The notes under the pieces were generated by a model that had not been told where the DNA came from, did not search any database, and saw nothing but the letters and a program-made list of their open reading frames with translations. Shown here in pieces: positions 1-6,127 of a stretch of 6,296 nt of DNA. Location: contig CAMYCE010000114.1 in NCBI GenBank assembly GCA_947254205.1, positions 1 through 6,296 of the forward strand. Direction: 5' to 3'. Both the position numbers and the translations under genes were made by a program. The first letter of the stretch is position 1. Each line of letters starts with the position of its first letter. The DNA comes from an uncultured Prevotellaceae bacterium. GTDB lineage: Bacteria; Bacteroidota; Bacteroidia; Bacteroidales; Muribaculaceae.

Positions 1-2
1 AA

Positions 3-86
3 GGACTATTGACACACAGCTTGCTCTGTTCTAAATTCGTCGAACTCACGTTAAACTTAATAGGAAACTTGCCCCCAGATATATGA
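3..86 (+). other. possible C-terminal tail of a gene entering from the left edge
   Basis: One forward frame is open from the left edge for 27 codons and stops at TGA (84-86). The encoded tail reads ...CSKFVELTLNLIGNLPPDI. It has no visible start, and I do not recognise a family. A frame of this length is easily open by chance, so this may be non-coding. The bases after it (87-250) are AT-rich and hold only short inverted repeats. Confidence 0.15.
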
Positions 87-121
87 AATCTATTTTTAAT
101 ATATAAAATCTTCTATGTTGC

Positions 122-139
122 TATCCAAATAATTGGATA
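122..139. promoter_or_regulatory. perfect 7-bp dyad upstream of the sirtuin gene (operator-like)
   Basis: TATCCAA (122-128) and TTGGATA (133-139) form a perfect inverted repeat with a 4-base spacer, ATAA. No T tract follows directly, so it does not look like a typical terminator. The same heptamer recurs upstream of the threonine aldolase and the Kbl genes. This makes a regulator-binding site a reasonable guess, but no regulator is known here. Confidence 0.35.
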
Positions 140-217
140 ATGTTTATTTATTATTAATAATTCTATTTCAGTTGGCGTTTTTTTGCAGTTTTTTTTGTTA
201 ACTTCGTCAAAATTTAA

Positions 218-234
218 CCCCAATCGATTTGGGG
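218..234 (+). promoter_or_regulatory. GC-clamped hairpin in the leader of the sirtuin gene
   Basis: CCCCAA (218-223) pairs with TTGGGG (229-234) around the 5-base loop TCGAT. It ends 16 bases before the ATG at 251, so in the mRNA it would border the ribosome-binding region and could affect translation. Two T runs (178-184 and 189-196) lie upstream. Whether it is a regulatory stem or a remnant of an upstream terminator cannot be told. Confidence 0.3.
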
Positions 235-250
235 ATTAAAACAAAATGCA

Positions 251-958
251 ATGAAAAAGATAGTGATTTCAACAGGAGCCGGCATCAGTGCCGAGAGTGG
301 CATGGCCACCTATCGCGATGCAGGGGGCTTGTGGGACGAATACCCCGTGATGGACGTGGCAAGTGCCGAGGGCTATGCTCGCAACCCCGCCCTCATTCAC
401 AAGTTCTACAACGGCTTGCGCAAGAAGCTGGCTCAGCAGGTGCAACCCAACGATGCTCACCGCCTGTTGGCGCGCCTTGAACAACACTTCGAGGTGCAGG
501 TGATTACCCAAAATGTCGACAACCTGCACGAGCGGGCCGGCTCAAGCCACGTGTTGCACTTGCATGGCGAGCTCATGAAGGTGCACTCGCTTGCCCACCC
601 CGAGCGCGTCTACACCCTGCCCTGCGACCAGTTGAGCGACAAAGGGCTTGAAACCGACACCAACACGCTCGACCCTCATGGCGACCACGTGAGGCCCCAC
701 ATCGTGTTTTTTGGCGAAGCAGTGCCCAACTTCGAGCCGGCTTGCGACATGGCGAGGCAAGCCGACGTGATGGTGGTGATTGGGTCGTCGCTGGTGGTGT
801 ATCCGGCAGCGGCCCTGTTGCGCTATGCCCCCTGCACAGCACAGGTCTACTACATCGACCCCAAGCCGGTGAGAGTGCCCGGCCATGTGCACGTGATTGC
901 CAAAAAGGCCACCGAGGGCGTGCCCGAGCTCATCGACCTGCTACTCTCACAACAATAA
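251..958 (+). CDS. cobB: NAD-dependent protein deacylase, sirtuin family (CobB-like)
   Basis: This 235-residue cytoplasmic sirtuin should remove acetyl or other acyl groups from protein lysines, using NAD+ and releasing nicotinamide and O-acyl-ADP-ribose. Family motifs appear in order: the NAD-binding GAGIS (residues 9-13), TYRDAGGLW (20-28), TQNVDNLHERAGS (86-98), the catalytic His in LHGE (H105), RPHIVFFGE (148-156) and GSSLVVYPAA (178-187). Length matches E. coli-type CobB. The ATG at 251 is chosen because MKKIVISTGAG is a normal sirtuin N terminus. Two oddities are visible. The small domain after H105 has only one cysteine (C125) in place of the zinc-binding CxxC pairs. The Y-x-x-R pocket of SIRT5/CobB-type desuccinylases reads Y53-N-G-L-R57, so Leu sits where Arg is expected. 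The gene converges on the threonine aldolase gene. Its physiological substrates cannot be inferred. Confidence 0.95.
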   Translation: MKKIVISTGAGISAESGMATYRDAGGLWDEYPVMDVASAEGYARNPALIHKFYNGLRKKLAQQVQPNDAHRLLARLEQHFEVQVITQNVDNLHERAGSSHVLHLHGELMKVHSLAHPERVYTLPCDQLSDKGLETDTNTLDPHGDHVRPHIVFFGEAVPNFEPACDMARQADVMVVIGSSLVVYPAAALLRYAPCTAQVYYIDPKPVRVPGHVHVIAKKATEGVPELIDLLLSQQ

Positions 959-1011
959 CTCCCCCCCCAACAAGCTATTTTGAATTTCAAAATTTACAAG
1001 AACAACTAAAC

Positions 1012-1096
1012 GAAGCGAATGAATCGACTTCTCAAAGGGCTGAAAAAAGTAGGCCCATCACAAGTCGATTCATTCGCTTCATTTGTCGTTTTTTTT
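1012..1096 (+). terminator. large stem-loop with T tract between the convergent sirtuin and aldolase genes
   Basis: The arm GAAGCGAATGAATCGACTT (1012-1030) is perfectly complementary to 1062-1080, giving 19 bp without mismatch. The 31-base loop has its own small stem (GGGC 1037-1040 with GCCC 1053-1056). Eight T residues follow at 1089-1096, eight bases after the stem. Transcription from the sirtuin side would run stem then T tract, as in an intrinsic terminator. On the other strand, the bases after the stem are only moderately T-rich, so termination of the aldolase transcript here is possible but weaker. The arms are longer than usual for a terminator. Confidence 0.65.
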
Positions 1097-1104
1097 CACC
1101 CTCC

Positions 1105-2136
1105 CTAAAGCAGGGCGACGAGAGCTTCGACTTGCTCGCGAGTGGTGGCCCATGAAGTGGCAAACCTAATCACGCAACTATCGCCATCGAGCGGGGCAAT
1201 GTAGCTGTAGCTCACCTCGGTGGAGAGTTGCTGTGCTTTGGCGTTGTCGATCACAAAAAATTGCTGATTGGTGGGCGAGTCGATATAGGTGCGATAGCCC
1301 CTATCTTCCAATTCATGACGCAGGAGCATGGCCATGTCGTTGGCATGACGCGAAATTTCAAAATAAAGGTCGTGGGTGAACAGCGTGTCGAATTGCACCC
1401 CCAACACCCAGCCCTTGGCAAGCATGGCGCCACGGTGCTTGATGAGGCCACGGGTGAGCTCGATGGCAGGATTGGTGACCACGGCAGCCTCGCCCATCAG
1501 GGCACCCACTTTGGTGCCACCAATGTAAAAGGCATCACACAAGCGGGCAATGTGGGGCAATGTGAGGTCGCCCCCGGGGGCGGTGAGTCCATAGCCCATG
1601 CGGGCTCCGTCCATGTAGAGCAACAGCCCATAGCGGTCGCACAAGGCGCGCAACTGCTCAAGCTCAGCAAGCGAGTAGAGCGTGCCCAGCTCGGTGGGGC
1701 TTGAGATATAAACCACCTTGGGCATCACATAGTGCTCAATGCCCACCTGCGCAGTTTCGCGGTAAAAGGCTTCGAGATAGCTTTCGAGAGCAAGAATATC
1801 GATTTTGCCATTTTGGGCTTTCACGGGCATCACCTTGTGGCCACACGCCTCGATGGCGCCTGCCTCGTGCACATTGATGTGGCCCGTGTCGCAGGCTATC
1901 ACGCCATCGTTGAACTTGAGCATGGCATCGAGCAGCACCATGTTGGTTTGCGTGCCTCCCACAAGAAACTGCACATTGGCATGAGGGGCGGCACAAGCCT
2001 TGCGAATTTTTTGGCGGGCACTCTCGCAATAGGGGTCAAGGCCATAGCCCGTGTTTTTGTCGAGGTTAATTGTGGCAAGGCGATTCATGATCGAGGGGTG
2101 ACAGCCCTCCATGTAGTCGCTATCGAAATGTAGCAT
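1105..2136 (-). CDS. ltaE: low-specificity L-threonine aldolase-like PLP enzyme (beta-eliminating lyase family)
   Basis: This 343-residue fold-type I PLP enzyme should cleave L-threonine or allo-threonine to glycine and acetaldehyde in the cytoplasm. The N terminus (FDSDYMEGCHP, residues 4-14) is typical of the family. NTGYGLDPY (28-36) and GGTQTN (60-65) follow, then H86/H90, one of which should stack on the cofactor. MDGAR (175-179) supplies the cofactor-binding Asp, and GGTKVG (206-211) holds the PLP lysine K209. The start is the ATG at 2136. An in-frame extension to 2235 would add 33 residues unlike the family and run through a terminator-like hairpin. The gene follows tdh on the same strand after 119 bases, and no good promoter is visible in between, so partial read-through is likely. 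Substrate range is inferred: related enzymes act on other beta-hydroxy amino acids such as phenylserine. The symbol is by family, not proven orthology. Confidence 0.85.
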   Translation of the reverse strand: MLHFDSDYMEGCHPSIMNRLATINLDKNTGYGLDPYCESARQKIRKACAAPHANVQFLVGGTQTNMVLLDAMLKFNDGVIACDTGHINVHEAGAIEACGHKVMPVKAQNGKIDILALESYLEAFYRETAQVGIEHYVMPKVVYISSPTELGTLYSLAELEQLRALCDRYGLLLYMDGARMGYGLTAPGGDLTLPHIARLCDAFYIGGTKVGALMGEAAVVTNPAIELTRGLIKHRGAMLAKGWVLGVQFDTLFTHDLYFEISRHANDMAMLLRHELEDRGYRTYIDSPTNQQFFVIDNAKAQQLSTEVSYSYIAPLDGDSCVIRFATSWATTREQVEALVALL

Positions 2137-2182
2137 AGCTATTGTTGTTGTTGTTGAATTGTTGTGATTGAGGAGTGTATCC

Positions 2183-2217
2183 AAAAAATGGCGGAGTGTT
2201 GATTTCCGCCATTTTTT
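2183..2217 (-). terminator. symmetrical intrinsic terminator downstream of tdh
   Basis: AAAAAATGGCGGA (2183-2195) pairs perfectly with TCCGCCATTTTTT (2205-2217) around a 9-base loop. The GC core is flanked by A on one side and T on the other, so it has terminator form on both strands. On the minus strand it lies 38 bases after the tdh stop and 46 bases before the aldolase ATG. It should reduce, and may set, the amount of tdh transcript that reaches the aldolase gene. Confidence 0.75.
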
Positions 2218-2255
2218 TGTAATGATTTTAGCCAATATTGATTGTCAAAGGCCTT

Positions 2256-3215
2256 TTATTTGATGCCAAACTTCACCTTGAGTTTCTCAATCATGTCGCG
2301 AGTCATGGCATCGAGGTCATATTCGGGCTTCCAGTTCCACTCCACGCGAGCGCAAGTGTCGTCGAGGCTGTTGGGCCATGACTCGGCAATGCCTTGACGC
2401 AGGTTGTCGACCTCATATTCCATTTCAAATCCGGGCACATATTCCTTGATTTTGTTGAACAGAATTTCGGGATCAAAGCTCATTGAGGCGATGTTGAACG
2501 AGTTGCGGTGCACGAGCTTGGCAGGGTCGGCTTCCATGATTTCGATAGCAGCGCGCAAAGCGTCGGGCATATACATCATGTCCATGAAAGTGCCGGCCTT
2601 GATGGGGCAAGTGAACTTCTTGCCTTGCACAGCCGAGTAGTAGATGTCGACGGCATAGTCGGTGGTGCCGCCACCGGGAGGTGTGACATAGGAAATCAAG
2701 CCGGGGAAGCGCACCGAGCGGGTGTCGACACCAAACTTGAGCGCATAGTAGTTGCTGAGCAACTCACCCGAAACCTTGGTCACGCCATACATGGTGCGAG
2801 GTTGCTGAATGGTGTCTTGGGGAGTGCCATCTTTGGGCGTGTTGGGGCCAAACGAGCCGATAGAGCTGGGAGTGAACACAGCGCAATGCTTCTCGCGCGA
2901 CACTTCGAGCACGTTCATCAAGCCGCCAATACCAATTTTCCATGCCAGTTGAGGCTTGTTTTCGGCCACTGCGCTGAGCAAGGCAGCAAGGTTGTAGATC
3001 GTGTCGATGTTATATTTATCAACAGTTTCACAAATTTGTTGAGCATTGGTAATGTCAACGACAGCCGATGGGCCACTCTCGGCGAGCTCACCTTTGGGTT
3101 CTGCACCAGGAATATAACCAGCAATAATGTGGTCGTTACCATAAATTCCTCTCAACTTCATTGTCAGTTCCGAGCCAATTTGCCCTGTTGAACCGATGAT
3201 TAATACGTTTTTCAT
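2256..3215 (-). CDS. tdh: L-threonine 3-dehydrogenase, extended short-chain (SDR) type
   Basis: This 319-residue cytoplasmic enzyme oxidises L-threonine with NAD+ to 2-amino-3-ketobutyrate, the substrate of Kbl. It has a Rossmann N terminus with GSTGQIG (residues 8-14), NLAALLSA (75-82), Ser118 in TPSSIG, and the catalytic pair Y143-x-x-x-K147 (MYGVTK). TPPGGGTTDYA (178-188), the AESWPNSLDD segment (277-286) and WNWKPEYDL (293-301) mark the threonine dehydrogenase branch rather than UDP-glucose epimerases. Length is that of the family. The E. coli enzyme of the same name is unrelated (zinc alcohol dehydrogenase type). The ATG at 3215 follows an A-rich leader and places the glycine motif correctly. 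The gene is divergent from the membrane protein gene, and its partner kbl lies beyond that gene on the other strand. In E. coli, by contrast, kbl and tdh form one operon. Confidence 0.95.
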   Translation of the reverse strand: MKNVLIIGSTGQIGSELTMKLRGIYGNDHIIAGYIPGAEPKGELAESGPSAVVDITNAQQICETVDKYNIDTIYNLAALLSAVAENKPQLAWKIGIGGLMNVLEVSREKHCAVFTPSSIGSFGPNTPKDGTPQDTIQQPRTMYGVTKVSGELLSNYYALKFGVDTRSVRFPGLISYVTPPGGGTTDYAVDIYYSAVQGKKFTCPIKAGTFMDMMYMPDALRAAIEIMEADPAKLVHRNSFNIASMSFDPEILFNKIKEYVPGFEMEYEVDNLRQGIAESWPNSLDDTCARVEWNWKPEYDLDAMTRDMIEKLKVKFGIK

Positions 3216-3248
3216 ATTTTTGTTTTAAGACAAATATCATTTTGCCCA

Positions 3249-3256
3249 CAAAGATA
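3249..3256 (-). promoter_or_regulatory. candidate Bacteroidota -7 element for tdh
   Basis: Read on the minus strand this is TATCTTTG, an exact match to the Bacteroidota -7 consensus TAnnTTTG. It ends 33 bases before the tdh ATG, which would leave a leader of about 28 bases. A good -33 TTTG at the expected 19-21 base distance is not visible, so this is a partial match. The rest of the divergent spacer (3216-3421) is AT-rich and carries three TTGCCA copies on the plus strand (3297, 3304, 3326). Confidence 0.4.
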
Positions 3257-3421
3257 ATGTAAGCCCACTAATAAACCCCATGTTTCGTCGCTTTTTTTGC
3301 CACTTGCCATTTTTTTTTTGGAATTTTGCCAAAAATCTCATTCATTTTAAAGGTTTTTACTAATTTTACGGCCAATATACAAAATCATTTTAGAAAAACC
3401 TTTTCAAACATTTTTAAACAA

Positions 3422-4573
3422 ATGATTAACAAGAAAATAGGCTCGGCCATCATGTGCCTCGCCATTGTTGTGGGGCTTTTTGGGCTCATTGGTTGCAAGA
3501 TGGGGGCTGCTCCCATGCTCAACACCGTGATGAACACTGCCCACGACCTCTTGCTCAACACCGTGTTCTACCTCATGAGCATTTGCGTGCTCACCGGTGC
3601 TGTGGGCAAAATATTTGTAGAGTTTCACGTGGTCGACTTGCTCGAAAAGTTGTTGCGCCCGCTCATGAAGCCCATTTTCAACCTGCCGGGCATGGCCTCG
3701 CTGGGTGCTGTGATGACTTTTTTGAGCGACAATCCGGCCATCATTGCGCTGTCGAAGGACAAGCGATTTGCCACACATTTCAAGAAATATCAATTCATCT
3801 CGCTCACCAACTTTGGCACCGCCTTTGGCATGGGCCTCATCGTGATTATTTTCATGATTGGGCAAGGCTTCTTTGTGGAGCCTCTCATTGGCCTGCTGGG
3901 TGCCACCTGTGGTTGCGTGATTTCGACCCGCCTCATGCAACGCTTCATTCTCAAGCAATATCCCCACTATGCCCAAGAGAATGCAGTCGACGACAACTCA
4001 TGTGGCGATGCCGCCAACTCTGATGCCAATCAAGAAGAAGGCAACAAGAAATCGCTCTTTTTGCGCACACTCGATGCATTGCTCGACGGTGGTCGCACGG
4101 GAGTTGACGTGGGCGTCTCCATCATTCCGGGTGTGCTCATCATTTCAACATTGGTCATGATTCTCACCTTTGGTGCAGGGCCCGAGGGCAAATTCACCGG
4201 CAAGGCCTATGAGGGCATCGAGTTGCTGCCATGGCTTGCCGACCAAGTGTTTGTGGTGTTTGAGTGGCTGTTTGGCTTCAGCGATCCCCATCAAGTAGCA
4301 TTCCCCATTACTGCACTGGGTGCTGTGGGGGCAGCCTTGAGCCTTGTGCCCAACTTTGTGGCCAAGGGCTGGGTCGATGGCAACGCCATTGCCGTGTTCA
4401 CCGCCATTGGCATGTGCTGGAGCGGTTTTTTGAGCACCCACACTGCCATGCTCGACTCGCTGGGCTATCGCCAACTCACCTCCAAAGCCATTATTTCACA
4501 CACCATTGGTGGCTTTGGTGCAGCCTTGGTGGCACACTGGACCTTTATGCTCTATCAGCTGATAGCAGGGTAA
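3422..4573 (+). CDS. polytopic membrane protein of the nucleoside-recognition (Gate) superfamily, function unknown
   Basis: This 383-residue inner-membrane protein is of the Gate/nucleoside-recognition type, related in style to the SpmA/SpmB and FeoB gate domains. It may belong to the CD0519/CD1768 membrane protein group, but that is from memory and untested. Hydrophobic segments lie near residues 8-24, 44-68, 90-101, 127-150, 153-170, 229-251, 268-285, 295-310, 320-338 and 360-381. An acidic, charged loop (about 183-210) splits it into two halves. SDNPAI (102-107), DGGRTGVDVG (222-231) and FSDPHQVAFP (286-295) are polar motifs between the segments and could form a transport path. The ATG at 3422 is preferred over an upstream TTG at 3326, which would add 32 residues without a membrane-protein look. 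The gene sits between tdh and kbl. A role in moving threonine, glycine or an intermediate is inferred from position only. Confidence 0.75.
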   Translation: MINKKIGSAIMCLAIVVGLFGLIGCKMGAAPMLNTVMNTAHDLLLNTVFYLMSICVLTGAVGKIFVEFHVVDLLEKLLRPLMKPIFNLPGMASLGAVMTFLSDNPAIIALSKDKRFATHFKKYQFISLTNFGTAFGMGLIVIIFMIGQGFFVEPLIGLLGATCGCVISTRLMQRFILKQYPHYAQENAVDDNSCGDAANSDANQEEGNKKSLFLRTLDALLDGGRTGVDVGVSIIPGVLIISTLVMILTFGAGPEGKFTGKAYEGIELLPWLADQVFVVFEWLFGFSDPHQVAFPITALGAVGAALSLVPNFVAKGWVDGNAIAVFTAIGMCWSGFLSTHTAMLDSLGYRQLTSKAIISHTIGGFGAALVAHWTFMLYQLIAG

Positions 4574-4583
4574 AACAACAGCC

Positions 4584-4622
4584 TATCCAACTTTTTGGGC
4601 AAAAAAGTTTTCTTTATCCAAC
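4584..4622 (+). repeat. TATCCAAC direct repeat with an embedded hairpin between the membrane protein gene and kbl
   Basis: TATCCAAC occurs at 4584-4591 and again at 4615-4622, a 31-base period close to three helical turns. The first copy overlaps a stem-loop: AACTTTTT (4589-4596) pairs with AAAAAGTT (4602-4609) around GGGCA. The stem is AT-rich and begins 15 bases after the membrane protein stop. It could be a weak terminator or attenuator before kbl, or an operator region. The rest of the 135-base spacer has no exact TAnnTTTG element; GAACTTTG (4632-4639) is one mismatch away. Confidence 0.4.
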
Positions 4623-4708
4623 ATTTTTCAAGAACTTTGCCTAAACTTCATGTCACAACATTGAAAGTCAACAAGATTTAAACCAACAAAATAAAAAGAC
4701 GAAACATC

Positions 4709-5899
4709 ATGTACGGTAAATTTCAAGAACATCTACAGAATGCTTTGGCCAACATCAAAGCTGCTGGCCTGTACAAAGAGGAACGTCTCATCACAACTCC
4801 TCAAAGTGCTGCTATTAAAGTGAAACCCGGAACCGACGTGCTCAACTTCTGCGCCAACAACTATCTGGGTCTTAGCGACAACCAACGCCTCGTTGACGCT
4901 GCTATCAAAACGATGCAAGAGCGTGGCTACGGCATGTCGTCGGTGCGCTTCATCTGTGGCACACAAGACATTCATCGCGACCTCGAGAAAGCCGTTGCCG
5001 ATTATTTCAAGACCGACGACGCTATTCTCTTTGGCAGTTGCTTCGATGCCAATGGCGCACTCTTTGGCGCGCTGCTTGGCGAGGAAGATGCCATCATCAG
5101 CGACGCGCTCAACCACGCCTCTATTATCGACGGTGTGCGCTTGTGCAAGGCCAAACGCTATCGCTATGCCAATGCCAACATGGAAGAACTTGAAAAATGC
5201 CTGCAAGAGGCTCAAGCACAACGCTTCCGCATCATTGCCACCGATGGCGTGTTCTCGATGGACGGCAACGTGGCTCCCATGGATCAAATTTGCGCCCTCG
5301 CCGAGAAATATGACGCTATGGTCATGGTCGACGAGTCGCACTCGGCAGGTGTGGTAGGCCCCACTGGTCATGGTGTGGCCGAGCACTTCGACATCTATGG
5401 CAAGATCGACATGTTCACCGGCACACTGGGCAAGGCCTTTGGTGGTGCCATGGGTGGTTTCATCGCCGCTCGCCAAGAGATTGTCGACATGTTGCGCCAG
5501 CAAGCTCGCCCCTACCTCTTTAGCAACAGCCTTGCTCCCGGCATCGTGGGTGCCAGCCTCGAAATGTTCAAGATGCTCAAAGACAGCAACGCCCTGCACA
5601 GCAAGCTCATGGACAATGTGAACTACTTCCGCGACAAGATGATTGCCGCCGGCTTCGACATCAAGCCCACCCAAAGTGCCATTTGCGCCGTGATGCTCTA
5701 TGATGCCAAGTTGAGCCAAGACTTTGCCGCCGCCATGCAAGAAGAGGGCATCTATGTGACCGGTTTCTACTATCCGGTAGTGCCCAAGGGCGAAGCGCGC
5801 ATTCGCGTGCAACTCAGTGCCGGTCACGAGCGTGAACACCTCGACAAGTGCATCGCCGCCTTCATCAAAGTGGGCAAAAAACTGGACGTGATCAAGTAA
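4709..5899 (+). CDS. kbl: glycine C-acetyltransferase (2-amino-3-ketobutyrate CoA ligase)
   Basis: This 396-residue PLP enzyme of the alpha-oxoamine synthase family converts 2-amino-3-ketobutyrate and CoA to glycine and acetyl-CoA in the cytoplasm. It is the second step of threonine catabolism after Tdh. Visible features are NFCANNYLGL (residues 46-55), RFICGTQDIHRDLE (80-93), the cofactor-stacking His in NHASIIDG (H136), the VDESHSAG segment (207-214) with D208 and H211, and the PLP lysine K242 in TGTLGKAFGG. Length agrees with E. coli Kbl (about 398). The ATG at 4709 gives the usual N terminus and follows an A-rich leader without a Shine-Dalgarno core. It lies 135 bases after the membrane protein gene on the same strand, so it may be partly co-transcribed with it. 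A strong terminator follows. The main alternative, 8-amino-7-oxononanoate synthase, is less likely given tdh nearby and the close match to Kbl motifs. Confidence 0.96.
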   Translation: MYGKFQEHLQNALANIKAAGLYKEERLITTPQSAAIKVKPGTDVLNFCANNYLGLSDNQRLVDAAIKTMQERGYGMSSVRFICGTQDIHRDLEKAVADYFKTDDAILFGSCFDANGALFGALLGEEDAIISDALNHASIIDGVRLCKAKRYRYANANMEELEKCLQEAQAQRFRIIATDGVFSMDGNVAPMDQICALAEKYDAMVMVDESHSAGVVGPTGHGVAEHFDIYGKIDMFTGTLGKAFGGAMGGFIAARQEIVDMLRQQARPYLFSNSLAPGIVGASLEMFKMLKDSNALHSKLMDNVNYFRDKMIAAGFDIKPTQSAICAVMLYDAKLSQDFAAAMQEEGIYVTGFYYPVVPKGEARIRVQLSAGHEREHLDKCIAAFIKVGKKLDVIK

Positions 5900-5956
5900 A
5901 AGTACACGCACAACACATCATTACCCTGCAATTCATTGCGGGTATCACCCAACAAC

Positions 5957-5999
5957 AAAAAATATCTCATGGAGCAACATAGCCATGAGATATTTTTTT
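5957..5999 (+). terminator. strong intrinsic terminator after kbl, bidirectional in form
   Basis: ATATCTCATGG (5962-5972) pairs perfectly with CCATGAGATAT (5983-5993) around a 10-base loop. Five A:T pairs extend the stem on the A-rich left side (5957-5961), and the T run reaches 5999. It is 57 bases after the kbl stop. Just before it, ACCC-T-GCAA / TTGC-GGGT (5923-5943) makes a smaller stem with one bulged T. The A and T flanks mean the hairpin would also end minus-strand transcripts entering from the right. Confidence 0.85.
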
Positions 6000-6034
6000 G
6001 TTTCGCCAAATTTAACACACACTCCTTCAACACA

Positions 6035-6127
6035 TTAATCGCCTTTCATGATGGTGTTGAACAACTCTTTGAGATACCGAAACTTGGCAAGCACGGTTTT
6101 GGAGGGGAGGGAGCACCGGCAGGCAAC
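6035..6127 (-). pseudogene. possible C-terminal gene remnant
   Basis: On the minus strand a frame ends at TAA (6035-6037) with the protein-like tail LAKFRYLKELFNTIMKGD. It is closed upstream by an in-frame TAG (6128-6130) and has no ATG. The only alternative start, a GTG at 6092-6094, would give 19 residues. The tail is rich in charged and hydrophobic residues, like a helix, and it points at the bidirectional terminator. It may be the end of a decayed gene or chance. The family is not recognised. Confidence 0.15.

Noticed and set aside
9..14. TTGACA, matching an E. coli sigma-70 -35 box
   Set aside because: The window looks like Bacteroidota, where the housekeeping sigma factor uses TTTG and TAnnTTTG elements. 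No gene follows at a suitable distance.
961..968. run of eight C after the sirtuin stop codon, resembling a phase-variable tract
   Set aside because: It lies just outside the coding sequence, in the 3' untranslated part, so slippage would not switch the reading frame of the gene.
2137..2235. 33-residue N-terminal extension of the threonine aldolase
   Set aside because: It would translate through the terminator-like hairpin and an (AAC)n-like run, and it has low-complexity content (NHNNSTTTT). The family N terminus begins at the ATG at 2136.
3326..3421. 32-residue N-terminal extension of the membrane protein from a TTG start
   Set aside because: The extension lies in AT-rich spacer, needs a TTG start and has no membrane-protein character. 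ATG at 3422 gives a normal basic N terminus followed by the first membrane segment.
4650..4664. four-codon upstream frame (MSQH) in the kbl leader
   Set aside because: It is too short to assess, and neither a ribosome-binding signal nor conserved context is visible.
4733..5911. 392-codon open frame on the minus strand opposite kbl
   Set aside because: It mirrors kbl almost end to end, is His/Val/Ala-rich as expected from a shadow of biased codons, and shows no family motif. The plus-strand frame carries all Kbl active-site residues.
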